Shown here in pieces: positions 39,301 to 54,300 of a stretch of DNA of 64,000 bases (positions are counted from its first letter, which is position 1; each line of letters begins with the position of its first letter). The DNA comes from Climacteris rufus. Its lineage: Eukaryota; Chordata; Aves; Passeriformes; Climacteridae. The notes under the pieces are model-generated. The model was not told where the DNA came from. It was given only the letters and a program-made list of their open reading frames with translations, and made no database searches. The stretch is from NCBI GenBank assembly GCA_013398175.1, contig VZRZ01000392.1, positions 59,224-123,223 on the forward strand. Reading direction: 5' to 3'. The position numbers and the translations under genes are program-made.

Positions 39301-42300
39301 TTCCATATTTCTAAAGATTTACTCTTCATTAAATAAAACTCCCTTTTACAATGCACATCTATTCAGAAGAATGTATCAAAGGCAGATTGACAAACCAAAC
39401 TCAGAAGTTCTTAAGATATCCATTTTTTAAGTAACAAAACCTTCCAAAAGAGCCTGCAGTTAAACTCCATGCATATGCAATACACCTGCTCCCTTCCCTC
39501 CACAAAAGCACTATTGAAGAATAAACAATGCACAGCTTCTCTGACATAATTAATAACCACTGGAAGAAAGGTAAAACTGCATCCTGAAGCTCAAAACCAG
39601 TCCAAATTGCAGCAACAAGGATAATAATTTGTCTTCTTTCTCTATTTCATTGCTAGTAGACATCTGAGTAAATAAAAAAATCTTTATCTTGATCCATACT
39701 GCAGGGGTTTTTTAAGTATAAAGAAAAAATGATATATTCTTAAGTCAAAATATAGTGCCATTTCCTTAGTAATATTTTCTTCTTTGTAGTGTAGTAAAGC
39801 CCAAGGATTAATATTACTTCATTTTCACTACAGGCATCAAGTGTATCTGATTATACATATGAAGAATCACAACTGCTTCTGTGGTATTTCCAGCTCCTGG
39901 AGCCACATTCAGTGTTCTCCTCAGGAGCATGCCAGCAATTCCTTTGGGAAGCAGGACTTGTCATAACCACTCACTAATAACTGTCTGTGGGGTTTGGTGA
40001 GCACAGGGTTGGATCTTCATATATGTTTACATTAGAAACAACTTTATAAGTACTTCTCTAAGAATTATATTACCAAGTTTTTTCTTTGGTCAGTAAAAGT
40101 TTATCACTTCTGATGCAAAGATACTGAAAGAACTGAATAATCCACCATGGAATCGCCTTTATGTGAAGTTTTAGCAAAAACTCACTTGGAAAGTAAGAGG
40201 TGAAATCAATACATGACCAAATTGGAAAAAAAAAATAGAGACTTACAGAGTCATGGAATTAAAGCTCTCCCAGCCATTTAACAAAAGCAGAGATACATGA
40301 TATACGCCATAGCACAGTTCAAGATACCAGCCTTTCTATGTAATAAACAGATTCTCTAATTGAGAAATCAAGACTAGCGCTTCAAAAGAGTTGACTCCTG
40401 TTTGGTGACTGATGAGAATTGATTTGGAAATTAAACTGTGATGCTTGTCAGTGCAACTGGTGAGCTATGAAGCAGAGAGAAGAGCTGGTAAGAGCAGAGG
40501 AATCTGTGTTTTGCACTCAGCCTAACCAATAACTGGGCAGCACTGAGTGATTCAAACCAAAATGTTCCAGGGCTTTCAAAAGATCTGTACCACTGCCATC
40601 CTCCTGCCCACAGGGGAACAGATCTATCAGCACCTATTAATTGACTGCAAGTTGGTTTCTTGTCTTGCAGCCCTCTAGAGCTTTTCATGGCTGTTAATTT
40701 GCACATTGTTCTGCTCAGTGCTCTCATTGCTCTCTTTAGTTCTTTCTCTTGATGCTGCTGGTTTCATGCTGGTCTGGATCAGTTTGGAGATTCACAGCAC
40801 AATTCCTTTTTATTTCTTCTTCTTTTGTGGCAGAAGATGAAGATATCTCCTCTTTCTTCACAGAGATCTCTCTGCTCAGTAGTAACTTTGCAGTGACTGC
40901 AGGACAACTCAAAAGAAATTCCTGCCTTTGGTGCCCACATTCTGCTGTTGTATTTTTGTACATTGCCATGAGTCTGCAAAGGCTTTATTTCATGTGCCTC
41001 ATTTTCTCAATGCACATTTTATGTTTGGGGTTTTTCCACAGGTTTTTTTGTGGGTTTTTTCCCACAACTTCATTATACACCGATTTTTAACACTGAGAGT
41101 TACTTAAGTTGTCACTTCTACACTTTCTAGTGAAGACTTTTTAAATACACTAATGTCAAATAGAGATACTAAAAGAAATGTTATGCCATTTTCTACAAGA
41201 TTTTATGTTGTGGAACAGACACAGCTTCAGGTGCAGGTACAGGCAGACTCCATGACAGGGAGAGAAAGGTAGAAATGGCAGGTGTGGCAGTGCAGCCCAT
41301 GGAATCCTTTCCAGGAGGAGCCCTTCTGAAGGATTCTTACACCTCCATAGCCAGAACACAAATCTCTGCTCTTATAATAGGTCTTTAGTTGGTATTTTGT
41401 GTTCTGCAGACTGAACACACATGGGGTTTTTGGAAAATTCAAAGGGAGTGCTTCCCTTTTTTTTTTTTTCCTTGCCTTAAAACAAAGGGGATTTCTTGTT
41501 TCCCCTTGTTTCCTTTCTTGCCAATTACAAAAAGCTCACATGAGAAGGTACAATGGGTGTTAGGGCTTACACCATAAAAAATTATTATCTGAATGATTCA
41601 TAGGTAAGAAGATATTAAAGATCTAAAATATCCCTGTGAAAAGGATCTTAGGAATTATTAAAATGACACATTTTTACAAATATATTCCACTAAAACCCCA
41701 TTTTAAAAGATTGTTTTTCAAGCACACCATGATATGAAATCACTCAGACAAAGACTTTGGATGCATTTTTGCTTTAAAATGGATTTTGGTCTAAAAGTGT
41801 CAGCTTGACAGGAGATGTTTCAACATTCACAAGGACTCCAGATAAGTGCAAGATAGTCCTGATGGTGATTTTCAGTCGTTGTAATTGAGCTCAAATTAAA
41901 GTGAGTCCCAGCTGTAAATGATCACTGACTAATTTACTAAGCCATTAATCCTGTCTATGAAACTTTCACTCATGCCTGTTTCTAAGAACTAAATTAAGAG
42001 TTAAATTTCTTAAGTAGTTCAGAGGTGAAGACAACTGACATGTGGAACCCTGACTCTTTTCCAAAATATACATTTATTAGAGTTAATGTTATTTTATCTC
42101 TGACTGCACAGTCACTGGAGTTGCATTTAAAACTACTCACACAGATTTCAGCAGGAGCTGAGGAGCAAATGCTTCTACAAAATACTTTTGAATAATATGT
42201 TCTGGATACATTGAGCTTCCAAGAATCAAAATTTGTCACCAGCTTAAGCCCCATAAATATAAAACTTTAAAAATTACATAATTAAATCACGTGACCAGGA

Positions 42301-45300
42301 TTAAAGTAGCTTGTCAGTCCTTATTTAATAGCAATTTGTGTTTTGTAGCAGTCTTTGTGTAAATTCTGAGACAGTATTCTGGATAAAGGCAAAAGAAAAA
42401 AATAATTTTGAAGCATACCTTTCTTTGAACTCCTCTGGCTTCTCAAGACTTTTCTGACTTTTTCCTTCAATCTTTTCAGAATTCTTTTGATCTTCTTTAG
42501 CCTCTTCAAATGTCTTGAAAGATAAAGAACAAATTGCATATAAACTGACAAAACTTGAAATATTTTAGCCACGTGCTGTATAAGTTTTCTAAACCTGATG
42601 AATCAGTGCCCAGTAGTTTTTGTAGCCAAGAGGTTCTGAAGAAATAAGCAGAACAAGGTTAAAGAGAGACAATATTTTTTGTTGGACCAGCTGTAACAAG
42701 TGGTATAAACACAAAGTTTTGGAACACAGGCTCTACATATCTCTTACCTGGTCTCCCTCATAGCTATAAACAAATTCAGCACATCCCTGTGTGTTCACAC
42801 AGCACATCCCACATTAGGAACGTCAGTCTGTAACTCTGAGTGTCAAACAGGATCACAAAATATAAACAGAAAAAACCACCTGTGCAAAACATGCTGGAGT
42901 AAATGGAGTCCTTGATCCTCTGGTCCAGAGAGGTGAAAACACCCAGATGCAATGCTATAAAAAAAGTTACTAAACCTTTACAACATTGGGCTACTCAGGC
43001 TTGGAAGAGACCTTTTACAAAGGAGTGGGTTCAAATTCTGTGCTGATAAAATCCCTTTTATTTTTGAGGATTATCCCTGTGCAATCAGTGCTCCTTCTAG
43101 CCAGTGGAACTGTGTTGATCTCCTGTCTAGAATCAGCCAGTTTTACCGCTGGGTGTTACATACTCACACATGTATTTGGGGGGAAGAAATAAGAAAGAAA
43201 GAGGGAACTTCCATTATTCTTATTGTGAAGCACATTTATTTAAACACAAACCCTTAACACCCACTAGGACCTGTGAAAGCTGCACTCCCAAGCCCTGGGG
43301 CACACAAAGAAGTGGCCCTGCTCTATTTTCAAGTGTGTTCTCTTGAGCTGATGGCAAAGTCATCATGACAGAAACTGTAGCACAAACTGAGGTCAACAGA
43401 AAGCAAGCTTCAAGAACTTTACACTCATGGACTCCTCTTCTCTAGGAAAACCTTGGTGATGCTATAGAAACATAATTATAAGGCTGGAGTAATCCTGCTG
43501 GTCTGTGTGCTTGAAAATACACTACTTTTTTTTTTTGGTTCTGAAAAGATAATGGTGCTTTGTGTGACCACATGTATAATATGTATTTATAAAAAATAAA
43601 ATTATGATACACTTACCTTTTTTAAATAGTCAATTTTCATTTCTAATTCTGCTGCTTCTTTTTGCAGTTTGATGGATTCTTGACCAGCAGCTTCAGCAAG
43701 CTGCAACATTTCCTGTGTTTTTCGTTTTACAGAGGCACTTACATGTTATGGAATATCTATTAAAACAGTATTTTCTTTCCAAGCAAGGGATACCATCAGA
43801 TCCCTGATCCCTCTGTGCCATAACACAAATACTAGAGGTGCAGGAAGCTCTGGCAAATCTACATTGCCTTAGCAAATCATTAACCTCAACTAAGCTGCTT
43901 CTAAATGAAGCATTTTGATTAATATGCTATTAAATGAAATTTCATTTTCTTTCCTCAAAATGCTCCAATAAATTTAAACTGAAGAGCTGAATTTGATGTT
44001 CAGTTTTCTCAAAGAGTACTGCTAATGCTACCACTCTAAACATAAATAGATAAATAGATAAATAATTATTTTCTTTTCTAATAGAAAGTTGCAAAAGGTA
44101 AATACAAAATTTCTTTCCTGCCAGTTGAATAAACACTACAAATCAAGGATACACGTGTATAGCCCAATCATTTATGGATTTAAAAGGAACAGCCTCTGCA
44201 AAAATAAAATTTAATTTCAGATCATTAATTAAATTAATTTTCTTAACAAATACAAAATAAATTAATAGATCAGGAGGATTTATCTTTGTTTAGTATGGAT
44301 AAGAAAAATCTCAGTATAACAGTAATGCCTTTAAAAACAGCACTAAAAAGATAAGAAAATTAAATTTAAAAGCTTGAGAGGCTTAATCTAAAGGAATTTT
44401 TGAACTTTTTTACCCCAATAAGTTCAATGACAAACCTCTCCCTGTTCCATTTATGGGTTGAAAGACGGAATATTACTATGTATAACCTAAAATCTTATTT
44501 GCACAAGTCTTTTTCTAAAAATGGTGTAACAAAGAGAATCTATTTGATCAGCTTAAAGGATTTCTGTATGGCACCTTTACTGTGCAATGCATTGCCAACG
44601 GGCTTTTTTGCAAAAGCATTGATGAGAGCAGTACCCAGAATATCCAAGCAAGCATCTTCTTTCTGCTCGTATTTTTCACAGTGTTTCAAAATTCTCTTCT
44701 GGATTTCTTCAACTTCTTCCTTTTTTTTGTAATACTCCTGGGCAAGAGCAGTTTCTGAATATTTTTGGCGGTATTCCTCCAAAATCTTCTTATACTGGCT
44801 TATGTAATCCTGATACATTTTCCTTTAAAAATACATGTAATTTAATTTTTTTCATGTGAAGCCATTGTTTATAAGCAAAAAAAAAAAATTAATTTATGGC
44901 ATCAGCTCAATTAATTTGCTGCTAATAGGGGGGAAATAAGTTGGATTATATTTAATATTCCAATATTTGGCTTTGTTTTTTTATTTTCCAGCTATTTTCA
45001 AGGAAGATTATGCTGTATGTAATAAAGAATAGTCATGATGTAAAAACCAGCCAAACCTCCCTGTTTTGAAAGGAATGTGGACCATACCACATTCAAAGGC
45101 AGCCTGGCAGATGACAAATGGGTTTTTCCCTGTGCAGTGATGATGAAACTCACTGCAGGCCAAAGTCTCTGCTGGTGCACGTTGGCACAATTCCATCAGT
45201 TTGGGTGGAGCTGTGTCAAAGTTACAGTGGAAAAGAATTTGGCCAAAAATGTCCTGTTTAGAGCAGCCTGGTGCACCCCTGCACTGAGAGCTGCCTCCAA

Positions 45301-48300
45301 GGGATGCTGAGTAACCTCTGACTCAGGGGAGCCTTAAACACACATTGGTCACACTGAAACAACAGGACTGCTCACACTGAAACAACAGGACTGTTCACAC
45401 TGAGGGCTAAACAACCACTGAGATGTTTACATGGCAAAGAGCCAGAATGCTCAGCTTCTTGTGGGGCTGCCCTGCAAATTATTGTTACACTAAATATCAT
45501 TTCATGGACAGCACGTGAGCACATGGCTAGGAATTACTAAAGCAGGCAGCATCAATTAATGGTCATGACATTTTTAGAACTTTCCATCAGCTTTTGAAAA
45601 AATTCTACTGTAAAACCAAACAAATACCACAACAAGGAATAGGATGCAACCCATCACATAAAGCAGAAAAATTTTGGCATATGCAAAATACATGGTAAGA
45701 GTGTGATGGGGAGTGTTTCTGCAGATGGCAGGTGTTGAAAAAGAGGTGTCGATAAAGAGGTGTCACTGGTGCACACATCCAACAAGTACCATTAAAACAA
45801 ACTGCTCATTTAACTTGGAAAGAAATATTACACAGAGTTTCTTGATAATACAATATGCCAGTGCAGAATCACAGAAGGTGAAGGAAACATCCCCCTGTAG
45901 GAAAAGGTTATGTGAACAGAAGAGAGGCAAATTCAAAAAGATGAAGTTCTTAGTACACCTACAGATAGCAACAAATTCCTTTGTGAGAAAACTGGTGCAC
46001 AACAGCAACTAAAATCAGAAACCCAGCTCCTAACCTACCCCTGCATTAAGGAACAGCTCTCAACTGCTTGCTGAGCAGACAGCATTCCTCTTTAAGGACA
46101 CATTTTATCTCAAACTGCCATTAATTATTTAATTGCAGCGTTTGGCAGTCCTGGCTGCCCACTGGCTGTCCCAGGCCATGAAACTGGGGAAAACTTATGT
46201 CCAAATTCAATACTAGAAACTCTGCTCTTACATAAGGAAAACAAATTCACAGGGCAAAGATTCTAATTTTCAGATAAAACTACACTCCAGGAATGAGTTC
46301 TTGTTAAACTGACCGAAGTTCAATACACTTCAGGGGAAAAAAGTTGTAGGTCAACACTGAGAAACCTAGGAACTGATATTTCTCAAACTGCACACAGAAA
46401 ATTACACCAATCTATTCATTTTTCTACACAGGTGGTCTCAGNCCAAACTTCACACCAATTATTACACCAATCTATTAATTGAAAATTACACCAATCTATT
46501 AATTTTTCTACACAGGTGGTCTCAGGAATCTCAGTTTTTTAATTTACTTAATATTTCTGTATAATGTACAAAATTCCCCAGGTATGAAAGATGAAAAATA
46601 CTCAGTTCTATTTAATTAAATAAATGTTACAACAATAGCTAGCAAAAAAAAGAAATTTGCTCATATAAAACTTAAAATGCATTACAAATAAATTTAAACA
46701 ATATAAATAAGTAAAATAATTTGTTGGAGCAGGTACATTTCAAGTTTCTGAATATAAGCCTAAAACTTTATAATCTTTTCCCAAAATCTATTTTTCACAG
46801 GAAATATTTATGGCCATATATAGTATAGCAGACTTAAACAATTATCACTATTTTGAATCTTTTTCCCAAGGAAATTACATCCTCCAGTTCATGCAGATAA
46901 CACAATTTAGAATTCAGCACTGTTCACATTAATTAGAAAATGTTTTAATCTAATTACTTTGCAAAAGGGGCAGCACTCACAACCCCCCTGAACATTATGT
47001 GGATAGCAATTTATTACTTTTTCCTTTTTCATATCACTTATTTTCAGGATTAACTTCCAGTTCATGTAAGCATTCTTTCATGTTCTTGAAACCAACAACA
47101 ATGAAAAAATGTGGAACATTTTATAAACCTCCATTATAAGTGCCTAATTAAACACAAACTGATCTGCCCATCTTTTAAAAACATCTTTCCATCTAAAGGA
47201 GCATGTCCTCAGTGCCCCCAAATGCCAGGCTAAAAAGAACATTCAGCTCATAAAGTTCTAAATACACTTATTTTTCTTCCCAATTTAAATATTTAGAATT
47301 TGTTGAATGCACATCTTGCTGACTTGAACATATCAACCAATGCTTCAGCACAGAGGGACTGTATTTGAGGTGCAGCTTTGAAAAATACATGAATTAAATT
47401 TATTTTATGATTTATAGTCATGATGTCTTATAATTAAGCTCAGGAAAACAGATCAAACACTTTCATGTTGGAATTGAAACTAGTTATCTAAAGAAGCAAT
47501 TTAAAAGTAATGCTTCTTTGGCTTGTCAGCTCAAATTAGTGAAAGCCAAAATGGCTTAATCATATACTCATAGAAAGCCAATTTAGCCTTATTTTTCACC
47601 AAATTTAGAGCTCTGAACAGGAAGAAGACAGATAAGCTACTAACTGAGTTAATTAAAGGCTCTCAGGCATGCTATTTCTGCTGTCTCGGGCAACTGGCAA
47701 AAAGAATGATTACAAAAGACTCAAAGCCAATGTTTCAAATTGCCTAAATTTGCAACCCTGAACTGGTACTGAGGTATCTGCAGAGCTCTGCTGTGACTTT
47801 TGCACCACAGGGCTCAGCAGCCTCCACCCCTCCCGAGCAGAGCAGGGCAGGTGAGCAGCCTTTCTGAAATAAAAATCACTTTTACTTTGTTAAATAGAAC
47901 TTTGGAGAGTTACCTTGGCACAGCACATTTGGAATGTTCAATGAAAATCTTCAGGGACTGTTTTTATTTCGTTGAATGGAGGCAGCTACATTGCACAATT
48001 AATTATTTCTTTTAAATGACAAATCTAATTAATGAAGATGAAACACCTGAGATGCCTCTTACTAAACAGAATAGAATTTGCAATTAATGCTGACTAAAAG
48101 CTTACCCACAACTAGTCTTAAAATGGTTTTAGACCAGGTTTTCCTGAGCCACTCACCTTATTTTTCAGGATCTAAGACTGGATTTGCATGCTTTGTGGTT
48201 ATTTTGAAGAATATACAACAGTATACAAAAACTTGATTTGTATATTTTCCTAATCTTATGCAATTCATATTCACAAATAAAGAAAAGAATAAAATTATCT

Positions 48301-51300
48301 GAATGCTTCTAACTTATCTGGAATCATGAATTGTTTTTATTTAATGGGCTTTTCTTGAAACAGTAGGCAATTGAACAATGTTCTGAAAAATTGTAATAGG
48401 CATTTGGGAAGCAATTGAATTTCAAGAATTCCTATTTTATCATATACCACTGGCAACCACAAAATAACAGATGATCTCATAGTAATGCAAGCAAAAAAAT
48501 CTTTTCACTATTCAGTCATTTATTATCCTGAAAAGTTTGCAACAACTTTTCAGTGCAAATGGCACAATCTTTGCTGATCAGTTTAATCAGTTTAGTGAGT
48601 GCTACTGCTGGAAACCTCATCTCACTGATCATAGGTACCTCTCATTGTCTGTAGATTCCTCTAAAGCTTCAATTTCATTTTTCAAATATTTTTCGTGCTT
48701 GCTAAGAATTTCATAGGTGGGCCTCCAGCTGTGGATGAAGTAAAAAAAAAAAATACTTTAGCTAGCTTACTAGAACAAATAATTTTTTAATGTTTTGAAA
48801 GTCAAACATAAGTTTAGTACAGAAATCTTTTGAAGACATACATTTATTTTGTTAGGATTTTAAAGCTGCAAATTTAAGACAAAAAATGGGATTAAGAAAG
48901 ATTACAAAGCACTTTTTAAGGAATGAAATGGAATGAACTTCACAAAATTTTGGAGTCTAATGCTGAGCACAGAGGCATCTAAATCCACATATCAGATACT
49001 GAACACATCAGTAAATCCTTTAGGTGTGTTCAGTTTTCTTGTTGGAGACACCCACAGCTTCGTTCTCATCAGAATCATCAGCACCCATCCCAAACCTAAA
49101 TGTAAGTCACAAACTCAGAATTTCCTCCATTGGTCAGAAAATATCAAAGTGATCAAAGTAGATGGTACTGAGAGCACAGCAACTTCACAGAATACTTAGG
49201 ACATCAAATTACTTTCTCAACATCCAGGCATTAGAGATACCACTTCTTTGGATATGGGAATACTAGAAAAACTGGCAGAGACTTTCTGATTCAGGTAAAA
49301 CTCAGATGTGATCTTTAGGAGAGGCATATAGAAAAGTTTTTGAAAAGAAAGCATCCTGTCTGGGAAAAAAAAATGTGTAAGAAGCATGAACCATCCAGCA
49401 CAGCTGGCAAAAATAGTTTGACACCACTGGCAATGAAAAATCTAACTATAAAATGTTACTTCACCATATCTACTGATGAAGAAAGCTGAATTTCTAAAGG
49501 GTCAGAGTTTTTAAAAACAGAAACCAACATACTTCTATAAAAATGTACTGGCACACCAAACATTGGGATCTTCTTTCACTCAGAAAATTCCATCCCTTTA
49601 TTTGAAGGGGAAAAAAACCCTGAGATGGAAAAATCATGGAGATTTCATTATTCAGAGTACAAGCCATGTACCATTGTGTGTTACATTTTGTGTTCACCTC
49701 CACCCTGTGGACATGCAAAAACCTTGTAGTACAAGAACATTTGTTTGTGAGCACAACAAGGCGTGCAGGATTCAAGTAGCTCATTTATGAGTTTGCTAAA
49801 TGCATCACTGTTTCATGGACGTCCTTGGAAACCATCACAGTTATTTGTCCTTTCTTTCATCAGCCAGGGTTAAAAAAAAATCTTTATCCACACTAATTTG
49901 AAAGCAATAAAATTATCCTGCAGTTTGGCTAGAGGGACAAGACAACAATTTCTTTTCCAAACTAACAGTATTCTCAATTCATTTGGGGTTTTTAAATTCT
50001 TTTTTTTTTCTATTTCCATGAAACCCCACCATCCTTGCATCCAAATTCAAAAAGTGTAAGAGAAACAATAAAGTTGGAATAGGTTCAATCAGCAATATTT
50101 CACTACTTCTTGCTGCTCTGGGATCAATATTTCTAGCTTGAATCATTCAAGAAACTAAATATTAGCAAAATGTCATCACTTGTCTAAAAATAAATGTTTC
50201 ATTTGTGTCATCTTCTGTCTTCAGTTCTTTGTTCCATAGACCAATATGGATTTCTTCAGAAAACACAGTATTATCCCAATGCCTCTGTCTCATGTATCAT
50301 GTTTTCTCCAGACTTGTTGAATATAAGAACCTTGTATTTTGTTCAAAGTCTTCAAATATGCTTCAATATACTCATGATGCCCAGGAACCCAGACAAAACG
50401 TTGTTTCTTTGGGAGCTCTATGGGGCATCACTGGCAATTAGTCAGCTGTGAGGGTCCTTGTGACTCCAAAACAATATCTGAATTTACAAAACCAACATTA
50501 GAATCATGCCCAGTATAGATGGAGTGTCAACTAGAATAAATTTTAGAAGTTTAGGGTGATTCTACTGTGTAAGTGCTCTAATTGTCTGATCTTACAGCCA
50601 GGGCTTGTTTATTGCAGTTTTCAGTCTGTCGTTAAATGACATTTCCAATAATTTAAGACACAAAGTCTCTACTCTTCTGCAAGCATTGTCCTTCTATGAA
50701 TACATGTATTCATTAATGAGTCACTTCTCATTTTCAGTCTCTTTACACTAATGCCATTAATTATTCTTTGTAGGACTTGAGCCAAAACCCATTGAATTCA
50801 ACGATTAAAATTTAGATCAGATCCTTAGTTCTACCCTTAATTTTTTACTTCTTCATTTGCATCACTTAACAGTTTGTCAGTTGCAAACAGATTTGCAGCT
50901 TCAAAAAGATATCAAAGGAAGCGGTGTGAATAGCTTTATAAACTTGCATAAGTTCATTTTACATTTTATATCACATTGGAGGCAAGAATTTAATGTAATG
51001 GAAAAATGGAATTTTTTTGCCAAGGTCCAATCTTTTCCTAACTCTTTTTATAGTAAAGCTACAAATCAATATGGTGTGGCAATTCAAATAGCCAGCCACA
51101 GCATCCACTTTATCCACTCCTGATTCCATTCTTTCTTCTGCTTTCTGAGAGTCCAAAATAAACCTAGAAAGGACCCCAATGCCATCTTTATTTCCCTCTT
51201 TATTCTTAGAAATACCCACGCTCTTCATTCACATCCTAAAAAAAATTCTGATGTGTGTTGTAGATGTTTTTATTGAAGTACTCACCTTCAGATACAGAAT

Positions 51301-54300
51301 TGCAAGAAAATAGAATTTGCCAACAAATCATCACTTCAGCTGCTGAGGAACTAGACAGATTGTGGAGAAATGAACACTGGGATGGATTTTATCACCTGGG
51401 ACAAACTGTCTGTATGGGCAAATACAGATTTGCTTTTTTAGCTACCCTTGCAAACACCCGAGATTTTAATTTTGAAAAATTAATCATTGTGTGCCAGGAA
51501 GAGAAAACTCCTTGCAGCCACATTGTTTCTTGAAAAGCTTCTAATTACTAAGATCCAAGAGTGACCAGCATTTAAAGCTTGAACTAATTACCTGATACAA
51601 ACATTTATATAAAGAAAACTGTGAACTGCAGCCCGTTGCATTCATTAAAAGATTGTGCCCAGAAGACAAATTTTGCAGTGTGGAGCAAAAATGACAGCAG
51701 AATCTGCCAGCAGAAGCACACATTTATGTGCATGGAGAGGCAGCTATGGCACAGCTTCTGTGAGAACACAGAATGAAAGGTAACATGAAACATTGTGAAC
51801 AAAGAATGGAAAGATGTTCAATTTCAGGAAGCCTTTTTTTTAAACAGTATTCTTAATATTGTTCAAATTTGACAAAACTCAGAAGAACCCAAATGTAGAA
51901 AAATTATGCTTCTATTACCTTACCACATGAATACTTCAGTGTGCTGCAAAGACAGCACCTGTGATCTTTGATAACTGTTGATTCTAATAAAAAACAAATC
52001 CAAAATGAAAAGCAGTCTGCTTTTCTATAATTTGCTTCCTCAGAGGATGGGTAATGCTGCAATTTTTATGCCTAAAGGTTTGTACTTTGAAAAAAATGTG
52101 AGAATAATGAAGTTTTCTCTAACATCACTCCTGTCAGAACACACACACTTATTTTTCCATTACTTCCTGACAGACTTTCTTAATGCCAGCCATACCTCAG
52201 AGTTCAGGCTATTTTATACTTACACATTACAATTGTTCTTGTTGTTCTCATTTTGCTTTTGCAAATCAGCAATTGCATCATTGCTGTTATTTATATTTTC
52301 CTCCAATCTCGCAATTTGATTCTTTTTTTTTGCAATGTCTTCAGTGTACACTGAAATGAAAAAATAAATTAAAAACTGTATCTATACACTTTCAAAAAAA
52401 TCCATGAAATAAAAAGTCTACATTCAGAATGGTTAAAAATTTCTTCCAAAAAACTTAATCTCCATAATGCCAGGTGAGTGGACAGCCTGAAATTAAGCAA
52501 AGTTACAACAAAGTGAGTCAAACTTGGGGATTTTCAGCTGCCTGGTGAGTACCTTAATGATCCTCTAAAATTGTGAGATTGACATTATTTGTGCTCTTTC
52601 TGAATCCCAGTCTGTATGGAACTGAAGTAACCAATAGTGGCAGAAAGCAAAGCACTCCTGGCAGTCAGAGCTGAGTTTTTGCAGCCCTCAGTGTCTGCAG
52701 ACCCTGGAAGTAGCACCCAGGGAACCAGGGTGAAGCCACTTTGCCCTCAGCAATGCTGCAACTGGGGACACTGAAGGACAGAAGTTGCTCAAGAAAAATG
52801 TCTCTTTGTTGTGCTTTAGGAATGGTATTGCCCAATTTAGTGTTCCCACTGAAACACTCCAAACCATGCACTGCTCACTCACTCTCCAGCTGCAACCAGG
52901 ACACTCTTTTCAAACATTTGTATTCTTTTACAGAAATCCAGACACACAAATGTTTTGAATGGGAAAGCTGACTACAATAAAGGAAAAATAAAAATGTCAC
53001 TAAAGGCATATAAGCAACTAGTGGAAAACAGAAACAGGGAAATTAAAATAAAAAGGATTTATACTCACTGTGGAAATATGCAATAGATGATAAATTAATA
53101 TAGGACACAGGTTAATAAAGAAAAAATATGTTATGATGACAAATTCTCAAGGACTATGATATTTGTGGAGATTCTTAAATCAAACTCTTAATTCTGCTTT
53201 TTCTAACAGCAGACAGCTGATAACACTTTCTGAATGAATGGACAGCAGAGAATCCTTGTTATTGAACATGATCAGCATTCTCTTCAAGCAAAAGCTGTGA
53301 GAGCTACTGTGCATGCTCACCTTGCAATGCAATGAGCACACCTTGGTGCACTTTTTTTTACTCTGTGTTTTTAATTTCTTTTTTTTTCCATACAAGGTTT
53401 CAGACTTATCAGTGCCAAATCATCCCTTGCTACCATTGCTGCCCTGAAGCACTAAATACCAGAGCAGGTGGCCCTACACAGAGGTCAGCCACATCCTTCC
53501 CTACTCATCTACTCCACTGAGAAGAGCATTTTAGTTAAGCAAGATGGGCCTTGAGTTGTTGGAATTACCACTCTGGAACTTCAGGTCAGGCTGAAGTTTG
53601 GGTCTGGTTTTGCATTACTTGCTGTGTATTCATTTTCAACAGCACTTGTGTGTATACCAGAAACCAAACCACATCTCAGAGAGAAACATCAGTCAGTGAA
53701 AAGCAAAAAGATTCGCAAGGTAATTTATGTCTTGGGTTATCCTGAATATCTTCAGTACCTCAACATTTTCAATAACCAAAGTCAGGAACTTGCTTTGACT
53801 TAGAATGAGGCATAAATATTGGACAACTGCCATAGGCTTCACTTCTAGAAATAAACAGGTGAACTTGGCAGCATCCTGTACACAGCTTTTGGAGGTTTCC
53901 TGAGCTATAACATAACTGTATTAACAAAACATACACTTGATATTTCATTTAGTGGTTTTGAGATGAGCACTTCTGTGAGCTGTTCATCTCAGCCTCTGCT
54001 TTCACAAGGACCTGGTGGGTGAGATCCATCTCAGGGACCTACTTCAGAACCAGACACTATGGCTGCAGCTCCACCCAGCAGAGACAAGCTGACACTTTTA
54101 AAACTGACTTTATCTAACCTATTTTAAACTCTTTCTTCAGGCTAAGATAAATCACACCCTAAAACTGCCTGTTTCCCTCTACTTGTAAGAAAGGGACTGT
54201 AGCCAAATAGCCTGATGAATCTCACACCAAAAGTCTGAGGCTGAATGCTACAGCTGTTCATCTGCCAAGTAATACTCACACAGAGACAAAATTACATCAG

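Larger units (their letters stand above)
44823..48638 (-). other. SIX6OS1: SIX6OS1 intron 4
   Basis: 3.8 kb. It contains the 23-bp tandem repeat at 45349 and the partial duplication with an ambiguous base at 46442. Nothing coding is supported. Confidence 0.7.

Noticed and set aside
43738..43875. Frame upstream of exon 7 considered as the exon missing between exons 5 and 7
   Set aside because: Contains a TAA in the needed frame just before exon 7. The real missing exon was found at 44153-44195.
44540..44634. Extension of SIX6OS1 exon 5 to the stop at 44540
   Set aside because: The extra residues have no match to the family. The gtactg donor at 44634 gives the phase needed for exon 6, whose tryptophan-containing sequence does match.
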